A DNA stretch of 64,000 nt from Streptomyces sp. NBC_00483 (lineage in GTDB: Bacteria > Actinomycetota > Actinomycetes > Streptomycetales > Streptomycetaceae), in assembly GCF_036013745.1 (NCBI RefSeq), contig NZ_CP107880.1:5146001-5210000 (forward strand), in the 5' to 3' direction. This document shows positions 17,281 through 24,719 of the stretch, piece by piece (the first letter of the stretch is position 1; the number at the start of each line of letters is the position of its first letter). The notes beneath the pieces were generated by a model, which was given only the letters and a program-made list of their open reading frames with translations, made no database searches and was not told the origin of the DNA. The position numbers were made by a program, and so were the translations under genes.

Positions 17281-19355
17281 GCCGCCAGGGTCGGCTCGGG
17301 GTGAGGCACGATCCGCCACCGGCCGGTGGTGTTCGTCGCCTCCAACCGGCCTTCCATGGCAGCCTCCTTCAGGCGAGCGGAGACCCACGGACGAGACAGC
17401 CGGTTGCGATCGCACCAGTCCATGAAGTCGACCGGACCCACGATCATCTGCCCCTGGCCCTCGAACTCCGCGAGCGCCGCGGCGAACAGCCGGCGGGCCT
17501 CCTCCGGCCCGGGCTTGCGCCCGGTCTCGGCGCCGAACATGGGCTGCTCGTCGCCCGGTTCGGCGTCGGCCAGTTCGGCCTCGGGGTCGATGTCGGCGTC
17601 CTCGGGGTCGACGAGCAGCTCGTAGGCCTCCATGTCGTCCTCCTCCACCTCGTACGGGGCCGCGTGGCGACCCTGCCCGCCCGCGGGTGCCGTGGTGTCC
17701 TCATCGGCGTCCGGGCGGCCGGTGTAGTGCACGCCGGCCACCGCGGTGGCGGCTTTGGCCGTGTGCGCATCGGCGCTCGCGCCGTTGGCCTGCGCCCACG
17801 TGGCGAGCTGTTCCATGAGAGGGACGGCGCGCACGGTGAACTGTTGGGTGCGGCCCGGCGAGGGGTAGCGGCCCTCGTCGATGCCCGGCGAGACGACGTA
17901 GCAGTAGCCGGGGCGGCGGTTGCCCCAGGCGCCGGGGTGGGCGCCCTGGTCGATGACCGCATCCGGCAGCGAGAACCCCTCGTCGCGCGGGTCGCAGCCC
18001 AGCGCGACGACCGAGGGCAGCGAAGCCCGCGTGCTCGTCGACATCTGGTCGTACGAGGGACGCTGCAGCGAGACCACCAGCGAGATACCTGCGGAACGGG
18101 CCTCCTGCGCGATCCCGGTGAACGCGTCATCGCCCAGCGCGCGCAGCGTGTTGGCGGCCTCTTCCATCCATGTGACGAGGAACGGCATGCCGGGGCAGCC
18201 GCACGCCCGACCATCGTCGCGGCAGCTGTGGGCGGGGTCGTTCTGCACGTCGGCGGCGGCCTGTGACCACTGTCGATAGCCGTGCTGGCCCAGCCACTTG
18301 GTGCGCATCGGGATCGCGGTTTCCACGGCCTTGACCATGATTTCGGTGCCGGTGCCGCCCTCGACAGACCAGTCGAGGGCGGGCCGCAGCGCGCCGAAGT
18401 CCTGGAACATCTTCGGGTCCGACATCCACACGACGACGTCCCGCCGCGAGACGATCTCGGTCAGCAGGTTCAGCGCAGCATCGCCCTTGCCGGAACCGGA
18501 CTGCCCGGCCACGAGCACGTGTGTGCTGTTGCGCCCCGCCTCCGGGTCGCCCGGCAGCCACACCATGAGCGGGGCGCCGTCGTCGTAGCGGCCGATGACC
18601 AGCGGGTCGGCAATCGAGCCGCCCAACGACGACGGGCCGACCCACTGGACGGTCTCGGCGAGCATGTCCTCGGGGACGATGACCAGCTCCCCGCGGCGCG
18701 CGGAGTCCGGACTGGGGACGTAGCGCGTCGCGCTGGTGGGCAGGTCGAGCGCGGAGGCGAGGCGACCGAGCGCCTTGGTGACGTCCTCGTTGGTCTGCTC
18801 ACCAGGGGACAGTGCGAGCGGGGCGGAGACCCGGTTGGCCTCCACCTTCGCCGCACCGATCTTCGCCCGGGCGAGTCCGATCTTCTCCAGCAGTCCGGCG
18901 TCCGAGCCGTCGCCGTTGCCGTCGGGGTTGTGGCGCATGAACTGGCGCACGTTCCACGATACGGCGACCGCCGGACCGCCCATCAGATACAGGTCGTCCA
19001 ACGGCCCGGCGGACGGTCCGGCGAGGCAGGCGGCGGTCAGCCATCCGGCGCCGAGCGCGGTCGTGATGGCGGAGTGGATGCGCCGCTGCTTGCTGGTCGT
19101 CTTCCCGATCACGTACGCGCCGGCCGTGACCGCCACCGACGTCAGGGTGAGGCCGGTGGCGGCGGGCACGCTGTCGGCCCACTTGAGGTGACCGAGCAGC
19201 CCGGCCAGACCGATCCCGCCCATGCCCAGCCACGGCGGAAGGTGGGGCTTGGCCCGGTGGAGTAGGTACTTGCCGACCCCGCCGGTGTCGGAGCCGCCTT
19301 GCAGGCGGGCTTCCAGCAGCTCGGCGAGTTGCTGCTGCGCGTCGCGCTCGACCAT
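17274..19355 (-). CDS. traB: TraB-type FtsK/SpoIIIE DNA translocase
   Basis: The 693-residue protein moves double-stranded element DNA from donor to recipient mycelium. Two or more N-terminal membrane helices (about 45-65, 70-90 and 95-120) precede the motor domain. Walker A is VAGQSGSGKGDAAL near residue 280 and Walker B-like residues are in VVVWMSDPKMF. A cysteine motif (CRDDGRACGCPGMPF) precedes FLVTWMEEAAN. The C-terminal 70 residues form a winged helix (FMDWCDRNRLSRPWVSARLKEAA) like the gamma domain that reads the TRS repeats. ATG 19355 follows GAGGAGG. The gene ends inside the repeat region that may be its target. Confidence 0.92.
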   Translation of the reverse strand: MVERDAQQQLAELLEARLQGGSDTGGVGKYLLHRAKPHLPPWLGMGGIGLAGLLGHLKWADSVPAATGLTLTSVAVTAGAYVIGKTTSKQRRIHSAITTALGAGWLTAACLAGPSAGPLDDLYLMGGPAVAVSWNVRQFMRHNPDGNGDGSDAGLLEKIGLARAKIGAAKVEANRVSAPLALSPGEQTNEDVTKALGRLASALDLPTSATRYVPSPDSARRGELVIVPEDMLAETVQWVGPSSLGGSIADPLVIGRYDDGAPLMVWLPGDPEAGRNSTHVLVAGQSGSGKGDAALNLLTEIVSRRDVVVWMSDPKMFQDFGALRPALDWSVEGGTGTEIMVKAVETAIPMRTKWLGQHGYRQWSQAAADVQNDPAHSCRDDGRACGCPGMPFLVTWMEEAANTLRALGDDAFTGIAQEARSAGISLVVSLQRPSYDQMSTSTRASLPSVVALGCDPRDEGFSLPDAVIDQGAHPGAWGNRRPGYCYVVSPGIDEGRYPSPGRTQQFTVRAVPLMEQLATWAQANGASADAHTAKAATAVAGVHYTGRPDADEDTTAPAGGQGRHAAPYEVEEDDMEAYELLVDPEDADIDPEAELADAEPGDEQPMFGAETGRKPGPEEARRLFAAALAEFEGQGQMIVGPVDFMDWCDRNRLSRPWVSARLKEAAMEGRLEATNTTGRWRIVPHPEPTLAAA

Positions 19356-19370
19356 GGTGTCTTGCCTCCT

Positions 19371-19934
19371 CTACTGCTGGGCCCAGTCCATGCGCGGCCC
19401 CTGCGGGCGGCGGGCACGGTGGCGCACTCGGTTGATCTCTTCCTCGTACTGCTGCTGGAACAGGGCGTAGGTGGCGGCGGCGTTCTTCGCCGCATCGCGG
19501 GCGGCGTCCGCGGAGCGCTTGAGCTTGCGCGAGACCCGCATCGCGCGGATGCGCGAGCCGCCCATCCGGCCCTCGGGGTCGGGCACGGTGGAGAGCACGC
19601 CCTTGAGGATCTCGGCGCCCATGGCGACCTCGATGGACAGCGACACGCACACCGCCCGCAGGTGGTTGCAGTAGTTGCGTACCTGCGCCGGGGAGGTGAA
19701 CTCCGGGGAGGGCAGCAGCGCCTGCGAGTGCGGACGACCGCCACCCTGCCCGCGACTCCCGCCGGCGTTGTTGGTGGTCTTGCTGACGTTGATGTTGATG
19801 GGCGGGGCGAACGAACCGCCCATCGCACCGACGAAACCGCCCGCGGCGGCCCCGGCATTGGCGAACTTGTTGGACTTGGCCGACCCGTTGGCGGCGGCCG
19901 GACGACGCGGCGACGTACGCGGAGGGGTGCTCAT
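19371..19934 (-). CDS. Conjugation-associated protein (187 aa)
   Basis: It starts 16 bp upstream of traB in the same operon. The N-terminal 70 residues are Gly/Ala/Asn-rich (GAAAGGFVGAMGGSFAPP). The C-terminal half is helical and basic (SRIRAMRVSRKLKRSADAARDAAKN), with a possible coiled coil. It resembles the small accessory proteins found before traB in AICEs. No enzymatic motif is visible. Confidence 0.75.
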   Translation of the reverse strand: MSTPPRTSPRRPAAANGSAKSNKFANAGAAAGGFVGAMGGSFAPPININVSKTTNNAGGSRGQGGGRPHSQALLPSPEFTSPAQVRNYCNHLRAVCVSLSIEVAMGAEILKGVLSTVPDPEGRMGGSRIRAMRVSRKLKRSADAARDAAKNAAATYALFQQQYEEEINRVRHRARRPQGPRMDWAQQ

Positions 19935-19951
19935 GACGATTGCTCCTCAGG

Positions 19952-20464
19952 TCAGCGGTTGTGGCGGACGATCAGCCACGTGGTCTGCGCGGCGGCCGTG
20001 ATGAGCAGCCACAGCAACGACAGCGGCCCCGCCAACGGCCCAAACGCGGCGGCGAGCGACGCCCACGCGACCGCGGTCGTGCCGAGCAGGGCGAACCCGA
20101 TCCGCCAGCCGAGCACCGCGCGTGCGGAGGCCGGGCGGCGGCGCTGCATGACGAGCAGCCACACCAGCGGGGCCGCCGCGGCGGGGGCGAGCAGCAGCCC
20201 GGACCACCAGGCCAGCGCGTGCAGGATCGCGGTGAACGGGAACGCGGCCAGCGCGAGCACGGTGGGGGCGAGTGCGCGGCGGTGGTCCCACAGCGCCAGG
20301 AAGAGCCACTCGGTCAACCTGCGGGTGAGCGAGGGGTGTTCGGGCACGACCACGACGAACGGCTGAGCGCGGCGGCCGGAACGGCGTTGGCGCGGCATCT
20401 TGATGACGGTGGCCCCGGCGGGCACCTTCGCGGCGCGCGCACGGGAGGAGGTACGGGAAGTCAC
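19952..20464 (-). CDS. AICE membrane protein (170 aa), Spd-like
   Basis: GTG 20464 starts a protein with a basic N-terminus and four hydrophobic helices (FLALWDHRRALAPTVLAL, AFPFTAILHALAWWSGLLL, FALLGTTAVAWASLAAAF and GPLSLLWLLITAAAQTTWL). Position within the transfer operon suggests a role in intramycelial spreading, as for spd products, but there is no recognisable family motif. Confidence 0.75.
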   Translation of the reverse strand: MTSRTSSRARAAKVPAGATVIKMPRQRRSGRRAQPFVVVVPEHPSLTRRLTEWLFLALWDHRRALAPTVLALAAFPFTAILHALAWWSGLLLAPAAAAPLVWLLVMQRRRPASARAVLGWRIGFALLGTTAVAWASLAAAFGPLAGPLSLLWLLITAAAQTTWLIVRHNR

Positions 20465-20493
20465 AGCGAAACTCCCAGCTCAGGTAGGGGATT

Positions 20494-20883
20494 TCAGGCG
20501 ACGCGCTGTTCTTCGGGGGTGTCGTGGCACAGCAGGCACATGCCGAGCGAGGTCGGCAGGCAGTAGCTGTAGGTCACGGAGCAGACGGGGCAGGTGCGGC
20601 GGGCGAGCATCGCCAACGCGAGCGCGCCCCACTTCCGCGAGGTCATCGGCCGCACCGGCTTCGCCCGGTCCTCGCGGTAGAGGTAGGCGACCATCGCGCC
20701 GGACTTCCGGCCGCGGTGCCGCATCATCAACTGCGCGCACACCTCCTGGCCGCCCGGCCGCAGCCCCTTCGCACGGAGCTGTCGGCGGGTGGCCAGTCCG
20801 GCCGGCGCGTACTTCCACGGGTAGGTCGGTATCCCGTACCGGCGCCCGGTGGGGTCGTAGCACTTGCTGTAGGCGGTCGGCAT
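20494..20883 (-). CDS. RRQRL-motif zinc-binding protein of AICE-1
   Basis: The 129-residue protein starts MPTAYSKCYDPTGRRYGIPT. It carries the arginine-rich RRQLRAKGLRPGG motif and a C-terminal zinc ribbon (TCPVCSVTYSYCLPTSLGMCLLCHD). Its ATG overlaps the Spd stop (TGATG). It is very close in sequence to the protein at 62131-62517 in the second AICE, with long identical stretches. It probably binds nucleic acid, and its role in AICE biology is unknown. Confidence 0.85.
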   Translation of the reverse strand: MPTAYSKCYDPTGRRYGIPTYPWKYAPAGLATRRQLRAKGLRPGGQEVCAQLMMRHRGRKSGAMVAYLYREDRAKPVRPMTSRKWGALALAMLARRTCPVCSVTYSYCLPTSLGMCLLCHDTPEEQRVA

Positions 20884-21884
20884 CAGCCGCTCGCAATCGC
20901 CAGCTGGCCGGCGTCGGGCCCGCGGTGTTCGCCGTAGCGGTGGGAAACCCACCCCACCGACCAGCCGCACAGCTCCGCGGCTTGGCGCACGGACAGCCCG
21001 CTCTCGCACGCGGTGGCCACGATCCGGCGCGCCTCGTCCTCGGGCAGCTTGCCCGCGGCCGGGCCACGATCCAGCAGTGCGGAGCGTTCACGGGCCGCCT
21101 GCTCGTCGCGTTCACGGCGTTCACGCTCAACCGCCGCACGGCGCTCGCGCTGCTCCGCTTCGGCCCGCTCGCGAGCCTGGCGTTCACGCGTCAGCCGCTC
21201 GTGTTCACGCTGTTCACGCTCGCGTTCACGGCGTTCACGAACCTCGCGCTCGGCAGCCTCGGCCCGCTCGCGGGCTTCGCGCTCCTCGCGCCGCCGACGC
21301 TCCTCCCGCTCGGCCTGTTCACGCACCAAGCTCGCTTCGTGCTCGCGCTGTTCACGCGCCAGCGTGGCGGCGTGCTCGCGCTCCTCGCGGGCCTCGGCAC
21401 GGGCCCGCTCGGCACGCTCGCGGGCCGCCTCCTCGCGCTCTTCCCGCTCGGCTTTCCGCTGAGCGTCCAGTGCGGCGACGGCCTTGGCGATGGCGCGCCG
21501 GTAGGCCAGTCCGGTCTCCGCCGTGACGATGAGCAGCAGCGGGGAGACGGAGTGGACAGCCATGCCGACCAGGTCGTTCTTCAGCGCTGAGTCGGCGGTG
21601 TTGAGCGCCAGCGTCATCAGCCCGGTCATCCAGCGCAGCACGATGGGCCAGCGTCCGCCGTGCCCTCCGAGGCGGGCCAGCACGTCATCGAGCTTGACCA
21701 CGATGACGACCGCGGCGTCGACGACGAGCGGCAGAATCGGCGCGGTCCACGCCCACTCGGGAGCGGTGTGCTTGGCCATCAGCGGCGTGACCGTGAGCAC
21801 GGAGTAGAGCATCGCCCCGGACACGATCAGCCACGTTCCGACGGACAGTGCTTTCTCTGCTGAACGGAGATGAACAGCGTTCAT
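20883..21884 (-). CDS. Spd-type DUF2637 membrane protein with long charged coiled coil
   Basis: In the 333-residue protein four transmembrane helices occupy residues 12-135 (SVGTWLIVSGAMLYSVLTV to SVSPLLLIVTAETGLAYRRAI). An extended Arg/Glu-rich coiled coil runs from about 140 to 285. The C-terminus is a helix-turn-helix (GLSVRQAAELCGWSVGWVSHRY). This matches Spdy/DUF2637 proteins that spread conjugative elements through septa of the mycelium. The underlying DNA is a run of GCGTTCACG-like repeats coding for the coiled coil. The start overlaps the upstream stop (ATGA). Confidence 0.88.
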   Translation of the reverse strand: MNAVHLRSAEKALSVGTWLIVSGAMLYSVLTVTPLMAKHTAPEWAWTAPILPLVVDAAVVIVVKLDDVLARLGGHGGRWPIVLRWMTGLMTLALNTADSALKNDLVGMAVHSVSPLLLIVTAETGLAYRRAIAKAVAALDAQRKAEREEREEAARERAERARAEAREEREHAATLAREQREHEASLVREQAEREERRRREEREARERAEAAEREVRERREREREQREHERLTRERQARERAEAEQRERRAAVERERRERDEQAARERSALLDRGPAAGKLPEDEARRIVATACESGLSVRQAAELCGWSVGWVSHRYGEHRGPDAGQLAIASG

Positions 21885-22414
21885 GCCGCCTCCCCGAGTG
21901 ACCGCGGAACGGGTACGAACTCACCGCGGAACGCGTTCGATCCGGCGTCGTACGTGAACGGCGACAGCCGCCACTCGGACTCGGAGGGAAGTTGTTCACC
22001 AGCACGCACCCACACCCGGTTCGCGGGCACGCCGTGGGTGGCGGTGTCGGCGTAGGCGTCCTCCTGCGAGCTGTAGATCATCCAGGGGTCGCCGTAGTGC
22101 CGCAGCAGGTACAGGTAGCGGCCCGGTTCGCGCGCTTCGGCAAGTTCCTCGCCAAGGCGCCGCAGCTCGATGCGCTGCAACAGCAGCTCTTCCTGCGCGG
22201 CGCTCAGTTCGGCCACGGCGCCGGCGAACATCTCGCCGACCGCTTCCTTACTCTCTTCGGCGCGCTCCGCGCGGCCGTTGGCGGCGGCCAGCACCTCCAT
22301 GTGCCGGGTGGCCGCCGTGTTCGCGGCCTCCGTCGCCTGCCGGGCCCGCTCGAACGCGGCGTGAGTGTCGGCTTCGAGCCGGGCGAGCCGCTTGGCGGTG
22401 ACGATGCGGATCAT
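21881..22414 (-). CDS. AICE coiled-coil protein (177 aa)
   Basis: The N-terminal 100 residues are a heptad-like Ala/Glu coiled coil (RLARLEADTHAAFERARQATEAANTAA onward). The rest (PGRYLYLLRHYGDPWMIYSSQEDAYADTATHGVP) looks like a small globular domain. ATG 22414 overlaps the DUF6284 stop (ATGA) and its own stop overlaps the Spd start. No family is recognised. The second AICE has no counterpart in this slot. Confidence 0.75.
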   Translation of the reverse strand: MIRIVTAKRLARLEADTHAAFERARQATEAANTAATRHMEVLAAANGRAERAEESKEAVGEMFAGAVAELSAAQEELLLQRIELRRLGEELAEAREPGRYLYLLRHYGDPWMIYSSQEDAYADTATHGVPANRVWVRAGEQLPSESEWRLSPFTYDAGSNAFRGEFVPVPRSLGEAA

Positions 22415-22677
22415 GCGGCGTCACGCTCCCCATCGGCGGTGCCGTGGTTGGCGACCTCGACGTGCGCGGCCAGCACCTTGCGGCGGGCGCGGCGCAGCCG
22501 GCGCGAGTCCACCTCGTTGACGGGGCGGTCCAGCAGCTCGATCTGTACGTCCAACAGTTCCAGCTCCGCGTCGATCAGCGGGGCCTCACGCTCGATGGCG
22601 TCCAGCTCCGCGTCCGTGGGCTCCAGATCCGAAGCGAACGCGGTAACAACGTCCTGAACAGTGACGATGTGTTCCAT
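22411..22677 (-). CDS. DUF6284-family small AICE protein
   Basis: The 88-residue acidic then basic helical protein begins MEHIVTVQDVVTAFASDLEP. TDAELDAIEREAPLIDAELELL is followed by VDSRRLRRARRKVLAAH. It is clearly homologous to the protein at 59723-59986 in AICE-2. It is the first gene of the transfer operon, and a conserved, structured 5' leader precedes it. The biochemical role is unknown. Its shape (acidic coiled helix plus Arg-rich helix) suggests a small regulator or adaptor. Confidence 0.82.
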   Translation of the reverse strand: MEHIVTVQDVVTAFASDLEPTDAELDAIEREAPLIDAELELLDVQIELLDRPVNEVDSRRLRRARRKVLAAHVEVANHGTADGERDAA

Positions 22678-22815
22678 GGGTCGTGGTCTCCCTAGCAGGT
22701 CACAACGGCCCGAACAGAGCCCCCGGAGTTGCTGCTCCGGGGGCTCGCGCCGTTGAAGTCGGTAGTTCCGACTCCCCGCACCGCCGCTCGTACGAGACGA
22801 GCGGCGGAGGCAGTC
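22678..22815 (-). promoter_or_regulatory. Structured leader RNA upstream of DUF6284 operon, copy 1
   Basis: Read leftwards, the leader has a hairpin at 22807-22781 (CCGCCGCTCGT/ACGAGCGGCGG), then a 53-nt structure at 22755-22703: outer stem CAACGGC/GCCGTTG and inner 12-bp stem GAGCCCCCGGAG/CTCCGGGGGCTC with a 6-nt loop. CCTGCTAGGGAGACCACGAC leads to the ATG. The second AICE has the same layout at 59593-59722 with a differently sequenced inner stem. No U-run follows, so it is not a plain terminator. Confidence 0.7.
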
Positions 22816-23087
22816 GGCCGCCGCATCGGAACGCGGCGGAGGTTGAGCAGTGCGCGATATGGATCTGTGCCTCAGTCCCGCTCCTCCGAGGAATCGCGTC
22901 TCGGTCTCTTCGCGCGGCGTAAGTGCCCTTCGGGCAGATCCGTTCTTTTGAGTCGGCACGTGTCCCTGACGGGAGATGACCGACTGGTCTCCACTCGCCT
23001 CAGCCGGTGCGGTCACGGCCGTCCTGTCTGCGGTGGATCACGCTCTTGAGTTGGAGGTCATGCGGTGGTGCATACGCCAGCACCTGC

Positions 23088-23147
23088 ACTCATGTACTCC
23101 TGTGCAGGAGTGACAAGTAAGAGAGTGCCCAACTCCTGTACATGAGT
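23088..23147. promoter_or_regulatory. Candidate operators for the GntR/KorSA-like repressor
   Basis: ACTCCTGTGCAGGAGT at 23096-23111 is a 7-bp-arm perfect palindrome. ACTCCTGTACATGAGT at 23132-23147 is nearly palindromic. Related CTCCTGTACATAAG lies at 23999-24010 on the other side of the regulator gene. The cluster occupies the intergenic region (22816-23200) between the regulator's 3' end and the transfer operon leader; no gene is visible there. It probably controls the leftward transfer operon. Confidence 0.55.
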
Positions 23148-23200
23148 CAACCCACCGCGCGAATTTGCTGCGGTGGGTTGGTGGTCAGGAGGTAGGTGCT

Positions 23201-23977
23201 TCAGTCGCCCGCAGGGATGCGGTACTCCAAAACGAACTGGTCAGCGGCCATGAACGTGTCGCAGACCTCGATGACTCGGCCTGCCTCAGATTCTGCGTTT
23301 CGGGTCAGATGGATGATGGGCGAACCGGGGCTCAGGCTCAGCGCGCCGATCTCCTGCTTGGTCGCGAGGCGGACGCGGACTGTCTCTGACAGCTCCTTCA
23401 GCATGTGCCCGTGCTCCTCAAGGCGGGCGTAGATCCCGCCGCCGCCGGGGTTCTCCTCGAACAGCTCGGGGATGTCCTTGGCGATGTCCCACGGGAGGTA
23501 GGAAGTGGCTTCCTCGGTGGGGATGCCGTCGCTGAAGTACAGGCGCCGCCGCGCCAGCACCTTCTCGCCGGCCGGTACAGACAACCGTCCCGCGATCTCG
23601 TCCGGGGCCTCGGTCGGCCCGACGTAGAGAACGCTCACGCTGGGCTTGCTGCCCGCCTGCTCTGCCTCTGCCAGGTAGGCCGCCTTGCCCGCTGTGCGGT
23701 GCGACCTGCGGAAGCGGTCCGAGGACTTTCGCCGCACAGGAGGGCGCCGCTTTACGTACGAACCCTTGCCGTGGAAGGTCTCGACCAGCCCAGAGGCACG
23801 CAGCTCGGCCGCCGCTCGGCGAGCCGTTCCCTGAGCCGCGCCGTACTTCTCCATGAGGTCGGATTCACTCGGGACCTTTTGGCCCGGCGCGATGATGCCC
23901 GCCTCGATCTGCTGTACCAGGTCGTCCGCGATCTGCAGGTACCTGGGCTTTCCTGAGTCTCTGGAAGACGTGGGCAT
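23201..23977 (-). CDS. GntR/HutC-family repressor, KorSA-like
   Basis: The 258-residue protein has an N-terminal winged helix (PRYLQIADDLVQQIEAGIIAPGQKVPSESDLMEKYGAAQGTARRAAAEL), a linker, and a C-terminal UTRA effector domain (about 90-255, ending VIEVCDTFMAADQFVLEYRIP). In pSAM2 the homologous KorSA represses pra and itself and keeps the element integrated. Candidate operators with CTCCTGTACAT lie on both sides of this gene, including within 25 bp of its start, so autoregulation is likely. Confidence 0.88.
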   Translation of the reverse strand: MPTSSRDSGKPRYLQIADDLVQQIEAGIIAPGQKVPSESDLMEKYGAAQGTARRAAAELRASGLVETFHGKGSYVKRRPPVRRKSSDRFRRSHRTAGKAAYLAEAEQAGSKPSVSVLYVGPTEAPDEIAGRLSVPAGEKVLARRRLYFSDGIPTEEATSYLPWDIAKDIPELFEENPGGGGIYARLEEHGHMLKELSETVRVRLATKQEIGALSLSPGSPIIHLTRNAESEAGRVIEVCDTFMAADQFVLEYRIPAGD

Positions 23978-23995
23978 GTCCTACTGTTCCTCCTA

Positions 23996-24012
23996 GGCTC
24001 CTGTACATAAGC
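23996..24012. promoter_or_regulatory. Operator-like site between the GntR gene and the Nudix gene
   Basis: GCTCCTGTACATAAGC shares CTCCTGTACAT with the site at 23132. It lies between the divergent starts of the repressor (23977) and the Nudix gene (24036), so one site could control both promoters. Confidence 0.5.
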
Positions 24013-24035
24013 AACGCTACCCGGAGGGCGCGTCA

Positions 24036-24464
24036 ATGCCGCTTCACTCGGTCTCGGTCGCTGGCGTAGTAGTGCGCGACGATGGCCGCGTCCTGGTCAT
24101 CCGGCGCGCGGACAACGGCACCTGGGAACCGCCCGGCGGTGTCCTCGAACTGGACGAGCGCCCCGAGGACGGCGCGGTGCGTGAGGTGCTTGAAGAGACG
24201 GGCATCCAGGTCTCTGTCGAGAGGCTGACCGGGGTCTACAAGAACATGAGCCGTGGTGTCGTCGCTCTCGTCTTCCTGTGCCGTCCAGTCGCCGGCGCTG
24301 AGCGAACGTCGAGCGAGTCGACCGCTGTGCGATGGCTCACCCCGGAGGAAGTCGAGGAGGCGATGGGGGAGGTCTACGCGGTCCGCGTGCTCGATGCCTT
24401 GGACGCTGCAACCGCTCCTCACGTCCGCTCACACGATGGCCGCCGCCTGCTCGAATCCGCCTGA
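24036..24464 (+). CDS. Nudix hydrolase, Pif-like immunity candidate
   Basis: In the 142-residue protein the Nudix box GGVLELDERPEDGAVREVLEETGI fits GX5EX7REUXEEXGU exactly, so hydrolysis of a nucleoside-diphosphate-linked substrate is expected. ATG 24036 follows CGGAGGG. It is the only rightward gene of the element and lies next to the GntR regulator. In pSAM2 the Nudix protein Pif, at a similar place, blocks redundant transfer between donors, so this gene is a good candidate for transfer immunity. The substrate cannot be told. Confidence 0.85.
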   Translation: MPLHSVSVAGVVVRDDGRVLVIRRADNGTWEPPGGVLELDERPEDGAVREVLEETGIQVSVERLTGVYKNMSRGVVALVFLCRPVAGAERTSSESTAVRWLTPEEVEEAMGEVYAVRVLDALDAATAPHVRSHDGRRLLESA

Positions 24465-24596
24465 GCTGACATCAATCCCTGACATCAACACAGGCGTACA
24501 ACGACGCACAGCAGCAGACTCGGGGGTTGGTCCCGCCGATCGGTTCGCGCAGCCCACTCATCGCTCTTGAGTGATCCGTAGGGACGCCGCACCCGC

Positions 24597-24643
24597 CTAC
24601 GGATCAGAAGGTTGCAGGTTCGAATCCTGCCGAGTGCACACAG
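24597..24643 (+). repeat. attR: 47-bp direct repeat, tRNA-Arg 3' half
   Basis: It is identical to 11581-11627, and the bases upstream (GACGCCGCACCCGC) do not continue the tRNA, so no functional tRNA is formed here. Bases 24465-24596 between the Nudix stop and attR hold no gene. Confidence 0.95.
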
Positions 24644-24645
24644 GT

Positions 24646-24675
24646 AAGAGGCCCCGGAGCAATCCGGGGCCTCTT
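24646..24675. terminator. Original chromosomal terminator of tRNA-Arg
   Basis: AAGAGGCCCCGGA (24646-24658) pairs with TCCGGGGCCTCTT (24663-24675) around a GCAA tetraloop. It follows attR at the same distance as the element-borne hairpin follows attL, so it is the hairpin that ended tRNA-Arg before integration. Confidence 0.85.
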
Positions 24676-24719
24676 GCGTTTTGCGGGTGTTGTCAGTGCC
24701 GTGCGTCATCCTGGCTCGT

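Larger units (their letters stand above)
11581..24643. mobile_element. AICE-1: integrated actinomycete integrative and conjugative element, about 13 kb
   Basis: The element is delimited by 47-bp repeats in tRNA-Arg(ACG). It has the module set of a pSAM2-like AICE: tyrosine recombinase and Xis, a Prim-Pol/ATPase replication pair, FtsK-like TraB with spread genes, a KorSA-like GntR regulator and a Pif-like Nudix protein. All genes except the Nudix gene read leftwards. All key frames appear intact, so it may be excisable. Transfer would be by double-stranded DNA through TraB, as known for this class. Confidence 0.92.

Noticed and set aside
21010..21470. Mobile or satellite repeat with GCGTTCACG units
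   Set aside because: It is in frame and encodes the Arg/Glu coiled coil of the Spd protein, so it is explained by protein composition.
22717..22746. Simple intrinsic terminator before DUF6284
   Set aside because: No U-run follows, an outer stem encloses it, and the same structure occurs right before the start codon in both elements.
24597..24643. Second tRNA-Arg at 24.6 kb
   Set aside because: Only the 3' half is present. It is the attR duplicate and cannot fold into a tRNA.
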